NCBI RefSeq assembly: GCF_024295805.1
Contig: NZ_JANCLX010000018.1
Span: forward strand, 1 to 64,000
Origin: Streptomyces cucumeris
Lineage (GTDB): Bacteria > Actinomycetota > Actinomycetes > Streptomycetales > Streptomycetaceae
Direction of reading: 5' to 3'
Length of the DNA: 64,000 nucleotides
Position numbers and translations under genes: made by a program. The stretch's first letter is position 1, and each line of letters starts with the position of its first letter. Under the pieces are notes generated by a model. The model was not told where the DNA came from, ran no database searches, and saw nothing but the letters and a program-made list of their open reading frames with translations. Below are positions 25,252-34,571 of this stretch, piece after piece.

Positions 25252-26298
25252 TCAGTGGTTCCCCTCGGCCCGGGCGGCCGCCGCCTCCGCCAGTGCCTGG
25301 TGGTCCCGGCGCGCCCGCGCCCGGTCCTTGGCCGAGGCGTCGGTGACGTCCAGGAAGATCTGGTCGGCGTGCGGCCAGGCGCGCGCCATCGCCGCCTTCA
25401 CGCGGACGAGCACCTCCTCCACCTCCTCGCTGTCCAGCCCGGAGACCAGGTCGACCCGGGCCGCGACCAGGGTGGAGTCATTGCCCAGACGCATCGTCAG
25501 CAGCGAGGTCACGGTGTCGATCTCCGGCTGCTCATCGAGGAACACCCGCAGCTCATGACGCTGGACCGGGTCGATCGCCTCCCCGATCAGGCGCCCGCGC
25601 GACTCCATCGCCAGCCGGTAGGCCACATAGCCCAGCAGCACACCGATCAGGAACGAGGCCGCGGCCTCGTACGCCGCGTCCCCGGTGACCATGTGGAGCC
25701 ACATCCCGGTGATCGCGAACAGCACCCCCAGACAGGCGGTGGAGTCCTCGGCCAGCACGGTCCGCAGGGTCGGGTCATCACCGTTGCGCAGCTCGGCGAG
25801 CACACCGCGGTCCGCCTCCCGGGCCTGGCCGCGGACCTGGACCAGCGCCCGGACCAGTGAGGAGCCCTCGGCGAGCAGGGCCACCCCCAGGACGGCGAGT
25901 CCGACCACATAGCCGCTGTGGTCCTCCGAACCCCCGGCGTGCAGCGCCTCGAACCCCTGGAAGACGGAGAAACAGCCGCCCATGACGAAGATCCCGACGG
26001 CGGCGAGCAGCGACCAGAAGTAGCGCTCCTTGCCGTAGCCGAAGGGGTGCTGGTCGTCGGGGGCCTTCCTGCTGCGCTTGAGGGAGGCGAGCAGGAACAC
26101 CTCGTTGAGGCTGTCGGCCACGGAGTGGGCGGCTTCGGACAGCAGCGCGGGGGAGCCCGCGAACACCCCGCCCACCGCCTTGGCCACGGCGATGACGAGG
26201 TTGGCGGCGAGCGCGACGAGTACCGTGACCGCGGTCTTCGCGTCCTGGTCCGGCGTCTCCTCCCCGGATCGGTCTGCGGACCGCGTGGTGTCGCTCAT
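25252..26298 (-). CDS. cation diffusion facilitator (CDF) family exporter
   Basis: A 348-residue membrane protein. Helix II carries ALLSEAAHSVADSLNEVFLL, where His and Asp form the metal site of CDF antiporters. HPFGYGKERYFWSLLAAVGI is the next conserved element. Helices V-VI and a cytoplasmic beta-alpha-beta domain (residues 230-320, RHELRVFLDEQPEIDTVTSL) complete the family layout. It exports divalent cations such as zinc, cobalt or iron by proton exchange; the metal is not predictable. Start ATG at 26298. Confidence 0.92.
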   Translation of the reverse strand: MSDTTRSADRSGEETPDQDAKTAVTVLVALAANLVIAVAKAVGGVFAGSPALLSEAAHSVADSLNEVFLLASLKRSRKAPDDQHPFGYGKERYFWSLLAAVGIFVMGGCFSVFQGFEALHAGGSEDHSGYVVGLAVLGVALLAEGSSLVRALVQVRGQAREADRGVLAELRNGDDPTLRTVLAEDSTACLGVLFAITGMWLHMVTGDAAYEAAASFLIGVLLGYVAYRLAMESRGRLIGEAIDPVQRHELRVFLDEQPEIDTVTSLLTMRLGNDSTLVAARVDLVSGLDSEEVEEVLVRVKAAMARAWPHADQIFLDVTDASAKDRARARRDHQALAEAAAARAEGNH

Positions 26299-26400
26299 CG
26301 GCTGGATCTCCGTCCGTCGTCCTGGGGTCTTCCGGGCTCTCCGGTGGCCGGGTGCCCATGTCCTTCCGCTTCTGTCCAGGCTCCGGTACGTCATTCGTCA

Positions 26401-26540
26401 CACACCGCGGGGGGGGGCGCCCCCCCCGGGGGGGGGGGGGGGCGCGGGGGGGGGGCGGCGGGGGGGGGGGCGGGGGGGGGCCGGCGCCCCCCCCCGCGGC
26501 CCGGCCCCCCCCCCCGCGGGGGGGGCCGCCCCGCGGTGTG
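26401..26540. repeat. extreme G/C homopolymer tract enclosed by a 12-bp inverted repeat
   Basis: A 140-bp segment made almost only of G and C runs of 6-16 bases. Its ends, 26401-26412 (CACACCGCGGGG) and 26529-26540 (CCCCGCGGTGTG), are perfect inverted repeats, so the whole segment can fold on itself. It lies just downstream of the stop of the gene at 26555-27193 and upstream of the CDF gene. It may be a very stable terminator, a G-quadruplex-prone element, or a true hairpin distorted by homopolymer sequencing errors. Confidence 0.7.
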
Positions 26541-26554
26541 GGTCCGACGGGGGG

Positions 26555-27193
26555 TCAGCCGGTGGCGCCACCGGGGGAGGAGGGGATCGTGGGAAGCGCG
26601 GTGAACAGGTCGAGCCCCATCGCCGTGGCGATGAGCAGCCCGATGACACCGAGCGCCACGGCACCCCAGGCCACCGCGGTGACCCACGGGGCGGTGACCG
26701 GGGCGGGCGAGGTGGCATCCGGCGCCACCGCGCGGCGGCGCGCCAGCACCACGGCGGCGATCACCACGGCGGCCAGCGCGAAGAGTCCGTTGACGAGGGC
26801 GGCGGTGTGCCACGGGGTGCCGTACAACGCGGCGACCTGGTCCCGGGTCGCACCGGTCTGGGCCGCGATCTGCCCGCTCAGCTGCTTGCGCTCCTGCATC
26901 ATCGTGCCGAGCCAGGTGCCGCTGACGGAGGCGAAGCCCAGGCCCGCGGCGACGATCGCGGCCGCGCCCGGGAGCACACCGGGGGTGGCAGTCCGCGGCG
27001 CGGGCCGCTCGTCCGGGTGGTCGTCGGTGAGCGCGTCGTCGTGGTCGTCCGCGGCAGGGTCCCCGCCGGGGGTGTCCGTGCGGTCCTCGGCCGCCCCTGG
27101 GACATCCTCCGCCGTCTTCTGCCCGGCGTCCTCGGGTGCTTCCCCGGTCTTCACGGGGTCGGTCGCGTGGTCGGTCCTGGTGGTGGTGTCCAT
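26555..27193 (-). CDS. membrane protein of unknown function with acidic N-terminus
   Basis: A 212-residue protein. The first 75 residues are Asp/Glu/Thr/Pro-rich and probably disordered. Three hydrophobic segments follow: GVLPGAAAIVAAGLGFASVS, ALVNGLFALAAVVIAAVVLA and VTAVAWGAVALGVIGLLIAT. Between the first two lies a conserved-looking soluble piece, GTMMQERKQLSGQIAAQTGA. I do not recognise the family. The ATG at 27193 faces the divergent APC permease gene, with 165 bp between the starts. Confidence 0.7.
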   Translation of the reverse strand: MDTTTRTDHATDPVKTGEAPEDAGQKTAEDVPGAAEDRTDTPGGDPAADDHDDALTDDHPDERPAPRTATPGVLPGAAAIVAAGLGFASVSGTWLGTMMQERKQLSGQIAAQTGATRDQVAALYGTPWHTAALVNGLFALAAVVIAAVVLARRRAVAPDATSPAPVTAPWVTAVAWGAVALGVIGLLIATAMGLDLFTALPTIPSSPGGATG

Positions 27194-27358
27194 GGTCGCG
27201 ACCGTAGGCACCGAAGATGAGAGTCGGCTGAGAAAGCGATGTCATCCGTCCGCGCCGGAACGGCGGTGCCGGCCGGGTGGAGGCCGGCACCGCCGCATAC
27301 GCTGGCCGAAGCGTCTCTCCGTTGGCCGGAAACCATCGCTGGACGACAGGAGCACACC

Positions 27359-29329
27359 GTGGTCAGCCCCACCCACGACGGCGCCGCCCCTGACGGAGGA
27401 CCGCGGCACCGCCTCCGTGCGTGGCTGCTGGAGGGGCTCACGGACATGGCGAGGCGCCAGCCCGGCCCCCATGCTCAGGTGGAGTCCGCGCACCGGGGAC
27501 AGCCCTGGTGGCGGGTGATGTGTCTGACGGGTCTGGACTACTTCTCCACCCTGGGTTACCAGCCGGGCATCGCCGCGCTCGCGGCCGGGCTGCTCTCCCC
27601 GCTGGCCACCGTGGTGCTGGTGGTGGTCACCCTGGTGGGCGCCCTGCCGGTGTACCGGAGGGTGGCCGAGGAGAGCCCCCACGGCCAGGGGTCGATCGCC
27701 ATGCTGGAGCGGTTGCTGACCTTCTGGAAGGGCAAGCTGTTCGTCCTGACCCTGCTGGGCTTCGCCGCCACCGACTTCCTGATCACCATCACGCTCTCGG
27801 CCGCCGACGCCACCGCCCACCTGGTGGAGAACCCGCACCTCACCAGCGCGCTGCATGGCCATGAGGTGGCGATCACCCTGGTCCTCATCGGCATGCTGGG
27901 CGCGGTGTTCCTCAAGGGGTTCACCGAGGCCATCGGCATCGCGGTGGCCCTGGTCGGGGTGTATCTGCTGCTCAACGCGGTGGTGGTGGCCGTGGGGCTG
28001 TGGCATGTGTTCACCGCCCCCCATGTGATCCCGGACTGGTCCCACGCCCTGACCGCCGAACGCGGCAGTCCACTGGTCATGATCGGGGTGGCCCTGATCA
28101 TCTTCCCCAAGCTGGCGCTCGGCCTCTCCGGGTTCGAGACCGGCGTGGCCGTCATGCCGCATATCGAGGGCGCGCGCGAGGACACCGAGGACCGTCCCAC
28201 CGGGCGTATCAAGGGCGCCCGGAAGCTGCTGACCACCGCCGCCGTGATCATGAGCGTGTTCCTGATCACCTCCAGTTTCATCACCACCCTGCTGATCCCG
28301 CAGCAGGCGTTCGAGGAGGGGGGCCAGGCCAATGGCCGCGCCCTGGCCTATCTCGCCCACGAGTACCTGGGCTCGGCGTTCGGCAGTGTCTACGACGCCT
28401 CCACCATCGCCATCCTGTGGTTCGCCGGGGCCTCGGCGATGGCCGGGCTGCTCAACCTCATGCCCCGCTATCTGCCGCGCTACGGCATGGCACCCCACTG
28501 GGCGCGCGCGGTCCGTCCGATGGTGCTGGTGTTCATCCTCGTCGCGTTCCTGGTGACCTGGCTCTTCAAGGCGAGCGTGGACGCCCAGGGCGGCGCCTAC
28601 GCCACCGGTGTCCTGGTGCTCATCACCTCCGCCGCCATCGCCGTCACCATCGCCTCCCGGCGGGCCCGGCAGCGCGGCTGGACGCTGGGTTTCGGGATCA
28701 TCGCGGTGATCTTCCTGTACACCACGGCGGTCAACGTCATCGAGCGGCCCGACGGCGTCAAGATCGGTGCCTGTTTCATCGGCGGGATCATGGCGGTGTC
28801 CCTGCTCTCCCGGGTCGCTCGCGCCTTCGAGCTGCGGGTGACCAGCGTGACCTTCGACCCCATGGCCGAGCGGTTCATCCGTGACACCGCCCACCGCAGG
28901 ATCCGCTTCATCGCCAACAAGCCCGAACGCCGCGACCTGGCCGAGTACCGCGAGAAACAGCACCAGATCCGGTCGGACAACGACATCCCGCCGGAGGAGG
29001 ACATCGTCTTCGTCGAGGTCACGGTGGCCGACCCGTCGGAGTTCGAGAGCGAGCTGCGGGTGTGCGGGGAGGTCGCGCACGGCCGCTACCGGGTGCTCAC
29101 CCTCCAGAGCGCCACCATCCCCAACGCGCTGGCCGCGCTGCTGCTGCAGGTGCGGGACCAGACCGGACAGCGGCCGCATATCTACTTCGAGTGGACCGAG
29201 GGCCATCCGCTCGCCCACTTCCTGCGCTTCTTCCTCTTCGGACAGGGCGAGGTGGCGCCGGTCACCCGTGAGGTGCTGCGGGAGGCCGAACCCGACCGGG
29301 CCCGCCGCCCGCACGTCCACGTCGGCTGA
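27359..29329 (+). CDS. APC superfamily amino acid permease-like transporter
   Basis: A 656-residue transporter with about 12 membrane helices in the first 500 residues. TGLDYFSTLGYQPGIAALAA is the first-helix segment, and KLALGLSGFETGVAVMPHIE is the APC helix 6 region. The C-terminal 150 residues form a soluble cytoplasmic domain (FIANKPERRDLAEYREK, PPEEDIVFVEVTVADPSEFE) conserved among large actinobacterial APC permeases. The GTG at 27359 is preceded 7 nt upstream by CAGGAG. The substrate is probably an amino acid or another organic cation, but cannot be named. Confidence 0.85.
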   Translation: MVSPTHDGAAPDGGPRHRLRAWLLEGLTDMARRQPGPHAQVESAHRGQPWWRVMCLTGLDYFSTLGYQPGIAALAAGLLSPLATVVLVVVTLVGALPVYRRVAEESPHGQGSIAMLERLLTFWKGKLFVLTLLGFAATDFLITITLSAADATAHLVENPHLTSALHGHEVAITLVLIGMLGAVFLKGFTEAIGIAVALVGVYLLLNAVVVAVGLWHVFTAPHVIPDWSHALTAERGSPLVMIGVALIIFPKLALGLSGFETGVAVMPHIEGAREDTEDRPTGRIKGARKLLTTAAVIMSVFLITSSFITTLLIPQQAFEEGGQANGRALAYLAHEYLGSAFGSVYDASTIAILWFAGASAMAGLLNLMPRYLPRYGMAPHWARAVRPMVLVFILVAFLVTWLFKASVDAQGGAYATGVLVLITSAAIAVTIASRRARQRGWTLGFGIIAVIFLYTTAVNVIERPDGVKIGACFIGGIMAVSLLSRVARAFELRVTSVTFDPMAERFIRDTAHRRIRFIANKPERRDLAEYREKQHQIRSDNDIPPEEDIVFVEVTVADPSEFESELRVCGEVAHGRYRVLTLQSATIPNALAALLLQVRDQTGQRPHIYFEWTEGHPLAHFLRFFLFGQGEVAPVTREVLREAEPDRARRPHVHVG

Positions 29330-29420
29330 ACGTCAGGGTTCCGTCAGGGCCGGGCCGCCGGGCGTACGGACGGCGTCTGCACGACAGGCAACCGGCCCCC
29401 GTTCGGCCTAGCGTGGAGAC

Positions 29421-29987
29421 ATGGGACGGGGAACGGAACAACCGGCCCCGGTGCCCGGCGGGGAGCGCGCCGGACACCGGGTGTCCGCGCCCTCCGACAC
29501 CGACCGCCGGTGGCGCGGGGACGCCCGCTGCGCGGCGTACTGCGCCCTGGCGTTCGTGGCGCTGACCACCCTGCTCGACTGGGGCTCGGGCGGGCTCACC
29601 ATGGGCCGTGCCGATCTGTGGGCGCTGATCGGCGCCGTGGTGTTCACCGTGCTCCGACCGGCCAGGGTCACCGCCGGAGACGGCTGGGTGGCCGTCCGCG
29701 GACTGCTGTGCGAACGCCGGGTGCGCACCGACGCCCTGGTCTCGGTGACGCAGTACGGATCCGTCTCCACCCGGCTGGTGCTGCGCGATGTGCACGGCCA
29801 TGTGGTGGAGCTCGACCCCGATGTGCTGGTGGCCAACCCCCTGCTGTGGCACCGGCTGGACACCGGTGCCCGCCGCTCCCGCCGGAGCGGCACACTGCGG
29901 CAGGGCGGCGCCGTACTCGACCGGCTGGGTGAGCGCATCGACGGCGGCACCGCCCGCGAGATCCTCAGGGCGTCCGGGCTGGACTGA
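29421..29987 (+). CDS. PH-domain-like membrane protein of unknown function
   Basis: A 188-residue protein. A charged N-terminus is followed by two hydrophobic segments (AAYCALAFVALTTLLDW and ADLWALIGAVVFTVL) and then a beta-rich stretch, GDGWVAVRGLLCERRVRTDA, with LVSVTQYGSVSTRLVLRD, resembling bacterial PH (bPH2-type) domains. The C-terminus is basic. No reaction can be assigned. It is downstream of the APC gene but separated by 91 bp with its own GGAG-type site, so it may be independent. Confidence 0.7.
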   Translation: MGRGTEQPAPVPGGERAGHRVSAPSDTDRRWRGDARCAAYCALAFVALTTLLDWGSGGLTMGRADLWALIGAVVFTVLRPARVTAGDGWVAVRGLLCERRVRTDALVSVTQYGSVSTRLVLRDVHGHVVELDPDVLVANPLLWHRLDTGARRSRRSGTLRQGGAVLDRLGERIDGGTAREILRASGLD

Positions 29988-30025
29988 CCCATGTGGGGGA
30001 GGCGTGTGGGGGAGGCGAGCCGCGG

Positions 30026-30496
30026 TCAGCGGGGGAGGCGCAGCCCGTAGCGCGCCTTGTCCCGCCGCACCGCACCGAGCCGGTCGTAGAAGCGCATGGC
30101 GTCCGCGTTCCACAGCGGGGTGTTCCACTGGATCTCGGTCAGCCCCAGCGCACCGGCCTCGGCCGCCACCGCGTCGAACAGCCGTCGGCCGAGCCCGTGG
30201 CCGCGGTGCTCCGCACGCAGGTACAGACAGTCCATGTGCAGATAGCGCCGCCCCTGCCAAGTGGCGAACTCCGGCGCGCAGGTGGCGTATCCGGCCAGCC
30301 GGCCGTCCGGGAGGGCCGCCACCAACAGGCTCACCCAGGGCGGTGACCGGTCGAACAGCGCCTCGGCGAGCCGCTCGGCGAAGTCCCCGGCCGGCGGGTC
30401 CGCCCGCTCGTACGCCGCGTGTTCCGCGGCCAGCTCCGCCACCCGCGGCAGATCCTCCCGGACCCCGGCCCGCACCTCCACGCCGTCACCGCTCAT
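30026..30496 (-). CDS. GNAT family N-acetyltransferase
   Basis: A 156-residue GNAT. Motif A reads LHMDCLYLRAEHRGHGLGRR (about residues 86-105) and motif B is IQWNTPLWNADAMRFYDRLG. The spacing and NADAMRFYDRLGA ending resemble diamine/spermidine-type acetyltransferases, but the substrate is not certain. Its ATG overlaps the stop of the upstream gene by 4 bp, so the two are co-translated. Confidence 0.88.
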   Translation of the reverse strand: MSGDGVEVRAGVREDLPRVAELAAEHAAYERADPPAGDFAERLAEALFDRSPPWVSLLVAALPDGRLAGYATCAPEFATWQGRRYLHMDCLYLRAEHRGHGLGRRLFDAVAAEAGALGLTEIQWNTPLWNADAMRFYDRLGAVRRDKARYGLRLPR

Positions 30497-31002
30497 CGCC
30501 CGCCCTCCAGGGTGGGGAGCACATCCTTGCTCCAGGCGTCCACGCGGTCGGCCAGCGTGCCCTCCCCGGCCAGCACCCGGTCCACATAGGCGGTGCGTTC
30601 ATGGGCGAGGACGGCCGCCTCCCACACGCAGGGTGCCAGGCCCGCGGGGGCCGGCCGCATCGAGTCCGGGGCGCCGGCCGGGCCGGTGAACACGGCCAGC
30701 CGGGACATATAGCCCTCGATCCAGGTGTGCACCAGGACGTAGTCGCCGTCACCGCCCGCGTGCACGATGCCGCAGGCGAGCCCCACCGACCCCGAGTGCC
30801 GGTCCAGCCGGAGCTGGTCGGTGGCGAGCTCCAGCGCCTTCTCCGTGGCGCGCGGCGCCACCGTACGCCCCGGCGCCTCGATGGCGTACAGCTTGAGCAG
30901 ATGACCGGCCAGCCGGTGCAGCCCCAGGAATTCCGTGGTGCGCCGGTGATACCCCTCGGCGAGGGTGAGCAGGGGCGCCGTACCCGGGTCATGTGTGGTC
31001 AT
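30493..31002 (-). CDS. conserved protein of unknown function, GNAT operon partner
   Basis: A 169-residue soluble protein. Notable stretches are LTLAEGYHRRTTEFLGLHRL near the N-terminus and YVLVHTWIEGYMSRLAVFTG in the middle, ending in WSKDVLPTLEGGR. I do not recognise it. The ATG at 31002 is in context with the downstream overlap: its stop lies within the GNAT start (ATGA), a sign of a functional pair. It may be the acceptor or a regulator for that acetyltransferase. Confidence 0.75.
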   Translation of the reverse strand: MTTHDPGTAPLLTLAEGYHRRTTEFLGLHRLAGHLLKLYAIEAPGRTVAPRATEKALELATDQLRLDRHSGSVGLACGIVHAGGDGDYVLVHTWIEGYMSRLAVFTGPAGAPDSMRPAPAGLAPCVWEAAVLAHERTAYVDRVLAGEGTLADRVDAWSKDVLPTLEGGR

Positions 31003-31030
31003 CGCATCCGCCTTCCCGTCTGACCGGCCG

Positions 31031-31924
31031 TCATGCGGCCGCCGTTTCCTGGAGCGCGTCGAGCAGTCCGCGCAGCGCGGGCTGGGCGAGCGAGGTCTCG
31101 CGGACCGCCGCGTACACGGCCCGGGTGGGCTCGGGGCGGCGGACGTCGCGCACCACCACACCGGGGTGGCGCGCTCCCATCCCCAGCCGTGGGATCAGAC
31201 CCACCCCGAGCCCGGCGGCGATGAAGCCCTGGGCCGTGGCGTAGTCCTCGCTCTCCACCGCGAAGTCCGGGGTGAACCCGGCAGCGGCACACGCCTCCAG
31301 CACGAAGGCCAGACAGGTGCCGTCGGCGGACTCGGCGTTGACCCACGGTTCCCCGCCGAGGTCGGCGAGGTCGACCACCGGCTCGGCGGCCAGCGGATGG
31401 CCCTCGGGCAGCACCGCGCGATACGGGTCGTCCAGCAGCGGCACCAGCCGTACGCCGTCGCGCATCCGCTCGCGCGGGCGGACCACGATGGCCAGGTCCG
31501 CGGTGCCGTCGCGCATCCCGGCCAGCGGGTCACGGGGGTCGGTCAGCCGCAGATCGACCTGGACGCCCGGGTGTTCACGCCGCAGCCGGGCCAGCGCGGG
31601 CGGCATCAGGGCGGCGCCCGCGGTGGCGAAGTAACGGATCGCCAGCCGTCCGGTGCGACCGGCCCGCAGATCGGCCAACGCGGTCTCCGCCTCGGCCACA
31701 TGACGCCCGATGACGGCCGCGTGCTCGGTGAGCAGCCGCCCCGCGGCCGTGGGCCGCACACCGCGGCCGACCCGCTCCAGCAGCGCCGTACCGGCCTGCT
31801 TCTCCAGCGCCGCCACCTGCTGGCTCACGGCGGACGGGGTGTAGCCGAGGTTCGCCGCGGCGGCGGTCACCGAACCGCTGGTGACCACGGCGCGCAGCAC
31901 CTGCATGCGTCGCACATCAAGCAT
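31031..31924 (-). CDS. LysR family transcriptional regulator
   Basis: A 297-residue LysR regulator. The N-terminal helix-turn-helix is MLDVRRMQVLRAVVTSGSVT, then AAAANLGYTPSAVSQQVAAL. The effector domain (residues 90-290) follows the LysR substrate-binding fold with the usual IVVRPRERM and GVGLIPRLG segments. The ATG at 31924 is at the standard position just before the helix-turn-helix. It is divergent from an EamA-type transporter with 116 bp between, the classic LysR-target arrangement. Confidence 0.93.
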   Translation of the reverse strand: MLDVRRMQVLRAVVTSGSVTAAAANLGYTPSAVSQQVAALEKQAGTALLERVGRGVRPTAAGRLLTEHAAVIGRHVAEAETALADLRAGRTGRLAIRYFATAGAALMPPALARLRREHPGVQVDLRLTDPRDPLAGMRDGTADLAIVVRPRERMRDGVRLVPLLDDPYRAVLPEGHPLAAEPVVDLADLGGEPWVNAESADGTCLAFVLEACAAAGFTPDFAVESEDYATAQGFIAAGLGVGLIPRLGMGARHPGVVVRDVRRPEPTRAVYAAVRETSLAQPALRGLLDALQETAAA

Positions 31925-32040
31925 GTAGGGGAGCTTAATGGTTGATGCAGTTCTTTTCGCTTGTTCTGTTGAATTCGCTGCGGGAGCGTAGGGAGGGCGA
32001 CGGACGCACCGGGGAGCACCGGACACATGGGAGGGCACGG

Positions 32041-32982
32041 ATGATGGGCGGCGGACACGGAACAGGCGGACACGGAACACTGGTACGCATGGGCGCACTC
32101 GCCCTGCTGTGGGGATCCACCTTCCTCTGGATCAAGATCGCCCTCGACGCGCTGGCCCCCGCTCAGGTCACCCTGGTCCGCTGTGCGCTCGGCGCCGCCG
32201 TCCTGCTGATTCTGTGCCGCCGCAAGGGACACCGGCTGCCGCGCTCGCGGGCCCTGTGGGGACGCCTCACGGTGGCCGCCTTCTTCTGCAACGCCCTGCC
32301 GTTCGCCCTGTTCAGCCTCGGCGAGCAGACGGTGGACTCCGGGGTGGCGGGCGTGCTGAACGCCACCACCCCGCTGTGGACCCTGCTCATCGGTCTGACC
32401 ACCGGCACCGAGCGCGGGCTGTCGCGGGCGCGGCTGGGCGGGCTGCTGCTGGGCTTCACCGGGGTGCTGCTGATCTTCGCCCCGTGGCAGCGGTCCGGAC
32501 TCGCCGGATGGGGGTCACTGGCCATCCTCGGCGCGGCGGCCAGTTACGCCGTCGCCTTCGCCTATATGGGACGCGCGCTCGTCGGCAGGGGCACCCCCGC
32601 CCTCGCCCTCTCCGCCGCCCAGCTCGTCGCCGCCACCGGGCTGAGCGCGCTGGCCCTGCCCGCGGGCGGGCTGACCCCGGTGCACACCGACGCGGCGGGC
32701 CTGGCCGCCGTGGTGGCCCTGGGCGTGCTCTCCACCGGCGTCACCTTCCACCTCAGCGTCCGGCTCATCGCGGACGAGGGCGCGACCACCGCCGCCACCG
32801 TGGGCTATCTGCTGCCGGTCGTCTCGGTGCTGCTCGGCGCCGCCGTCCTCGGCGAGGCCCTGAGCGTACGGGTCGTCGCGGGGATGGCGGTGGTGCTGAC
32901 CGGGGTCGGGCTGACGCGGTGGCGGAGGCGGACGCCCGGGACGGCGGTGGCGGCCGCCGAGCCCGCCCCGGCCGTCCGCTGA
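32041..32982 (+). CDS. EamA/DMT family transporter
   Basis: A 313-residue membrane protein with ten predicted helices in two EamA repeats (MGALALLWGSTFLWIKIALD opens repeat one; WGSLAILGAAASYAVAFAYM opens repeat two). Such drug/metabolite transporters usually export amino acids, purines or drugs. The ATG at 32041 is the second of several possible in-frame starts and sits close to the first helix. The divergent LysR gene probably regulates it. Confidence 0.9.
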   Translation: MMGGGHGTGGHGTLVRMGALALLWGSTFLWIKIALDALAPAQVTLVRCALGAAVLLILCRRKGHRLPRSRALWGRLTVAAFFCNALPFALFSLGEQTVDSGVAGVLNATTPLWTLLIGLTTGTERGLSRARLGGLLLGFTGVLLIFAPWQRSGLAGWGSLAILGAAASYAVAFAYMGRALVGRGTPALALSAAQLVAATGLSALALPAGGLTPVHTDAAGLAAVVALGVLSTGVTFHLSVRLIADEGATTAATVGYLLPVVSVLLGAAVLGEALSVRVVAGMAVVLTGVGLTRWRRRTPGTAVAAAEPAPAVR

Positions 32983-33028
32983 CGCGGCCGGGCGGCGCGC
33001 CGCGCGCCCTCCGTGGTCTCCGCCCGGA

Positions 33029-34384
33029 TCAGCGGGCCGCCGGCTCGGTGTCCGGCTCCGGATCCGTGGCGGGCAGGCTGTCCATGAAGGAGCTCACCGA
33101 GAACACCGCACGCCCCGGCCCCGGCGGACCGTAACCGGGGGGCGAGGTCAGCCCGAAGTCCTCCAGCGTCGCCCGGTAGGTCTCCAGCAGCCGGATGTGG
33201 TACTCCAGCGGCGCGCCCTGCGGATTGGCCTTGCCCAGCGGGGTGGTCGGCTCCGGGCACCAGGTGGTGAACCGGGGCACCACCCCGTGCGACATGAAGA
33301 ACCGCAGTCCCTCGGCGGTCGAGTCGATGGCCTCGCCCACCGAGGTGAAGCCGAAGGGCTCGGCCATCTCCACGCCCGCCACGAAGTTGGGGATCACATT
33401 GCGGGCACCGAACACCTCGGTCGAGTCCAGGATGCGCCGGTGCCACTCGTCACGGCCGACGTAGCGCTCCTTGCCGGGGCAGTACAGCTCGAACAGACGT
33501 CGGTCCCACACCTCGAAGTTGGGGTGGTAGATCCGGACCCCGTAGTCGTGGAACCGCTGTACGTCCGCCTTGGGCAGCGCCTGCGCCACCACCTTGCCGA
33601 TCCACCGGCCCGGGAAGCGCTCCTCGATGGCCTTCGCGTACTGCCCGTAGAAGTCGGCCTCGTCCCGGCCGCCCACGCGCGAGGTGATGGCACCGCCGGT
33701 GAGCGTGTACGCCTGGGAGGCACGGGCGGTGTCGTGGCGGTCGATGATCTCCAGCGCCTCCAGCACCTCCTCGACCGGCTTCACCCCCGTGTAGGGGCGC
33801 CCGGCCGCCTTGTGCTGACGCCAGTTGTGGTTGATGTCGCAGTACTGGCATTCCTCCTTGGCGCCGAAGTACTGGCACACCCGGAACACCGTCAGATAGA
33901 CGAGATAGCCCCACTGGATGGTCGGCGCGACCTCCATCACCGACTTGCCGTTCGCCAGGGTGTGGCGGTAGTAGTCCGGCATCGGCGGCAGCCCCACGTC
34001 CGCGATCCGCCGCCCGTCCAGATACAGCCCCAGCGCACCGTCCTCCCCGGCCCGCACCACATACGGCGACTCCGGGTTGACCCGCACGGACACCACGGTG
34101 CGGCGCAGTTCATAGGGGCCACCGGTGAGCACGATCTCCTCGGGCGGCCGGTTCAGGGCCGCCGCCCCCAGCTCCGGCAGGGTGCGGTGGTCGAAGGAGA
34201 AGATGAAGTACGACTTCGGCTTGACGTCGCCGTCCTCGTTGCCGCTGAGCGCCGACTCGTCGAACGCCATGCCACCGCGCAGCAGGTCCTCCTTGAGGAC
34301 GGCTTCCCGGGGCACCTGGGGGAAACGCCCCATCAGGTCCTCGACCAGCGCGGTACGTCCTTGGCTCGCCATCAACTGCACCAT
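33029..34384 (-). CDS. radical SAM protein with an atypical CX8CX2C motif
   Basis: A 451-residue protein. The only clustered cysteines are in VCQYFGAKEECQYCDINHNW (about residues 168-187), giving CX8CX2C instead of the canonical CX3CX2C of radical SAM enzymes. AYTLTGGAITSRVGGRDEAD follows as a GGE-like element, and QALPKADVQRFHDYGVRIYH and TTWCPEPTTPLGKANPQGAP are later barrel elements. It should bind a [4Fe-4S] cluster and SAM, but the reaction is unknown. It is monocistronic and divergent from the NAD kinase gene. A start at 34372 (MASQGRT) is an alternative. Confidence 0.75.
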   Translation of the reverse strand: MVQLMASQGRTALVEDLMGRFPQVPREAVLKEDLLRGGMAFDESALSGNEDGDVKPKSYFIFSFDHRTLPELGAAALNRPPEEIVLTGGPYELRRTVVSVRVNPESPYVVRAGEDGALGLYLDGRRIADVGLPPMPDYYRHTLANGKSVMEVAPTIQWGYLVYLTVFRVCQYFGAKEECQYCDINHNWRQHKAAGRPYTGVKPVEEVLEALEIIDRHDTARASQAYTLTGGAITSRVGGRDEADFYGQYAKAIEERFPGRWIGKVVAQALPKADVQRFHDYGVRIYHPNFEVWDRRLFELYCPGKERYVGRDEWHRRILDSTEVFGARNVIPNFVAGVEMAEPFGFTSVGEAIDSTAEGLRFFMSHGVVPRFTTWCPEPTTPLGKANPQGAPLEYHIRLLETYRATLEDFGLTSPPGYGPPGPGRAVFSVSSFMDSLPATDPEPDTEPAAR

Positions 34385-34571
34385 CCCTGACTTCGTATGG
34401 ACTCTCTCGGGGCTCGGTGGTGTCCATGCAGGTCATCTGCGTTCCACACGATAGATGAGGGCTGGTGTCGCCCCGCGGGGAGGCCCCCGCACACGGCGCC
34501 CGGGCGCGCCGGGACCGGCCACACGGCCGACCGGGACGCGCCCCGTGGCGGTCCGCTCTACGGTGGGAGGC

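Noticed and set aside
27242..29320. 692-codon minus-strand frame opposite the APC permease
   Set aside because: Composition is Asp/Gly/His/Gln-rich without domains; the plus-strand permease has clear membrane helices.
33029..34384. Radical SAM protein as the modifying enzyme of the peptide locus
   Set aside because: It lies 13 kb away on the other strand behind several unrelated operons; no shared promoter or repeat links them.
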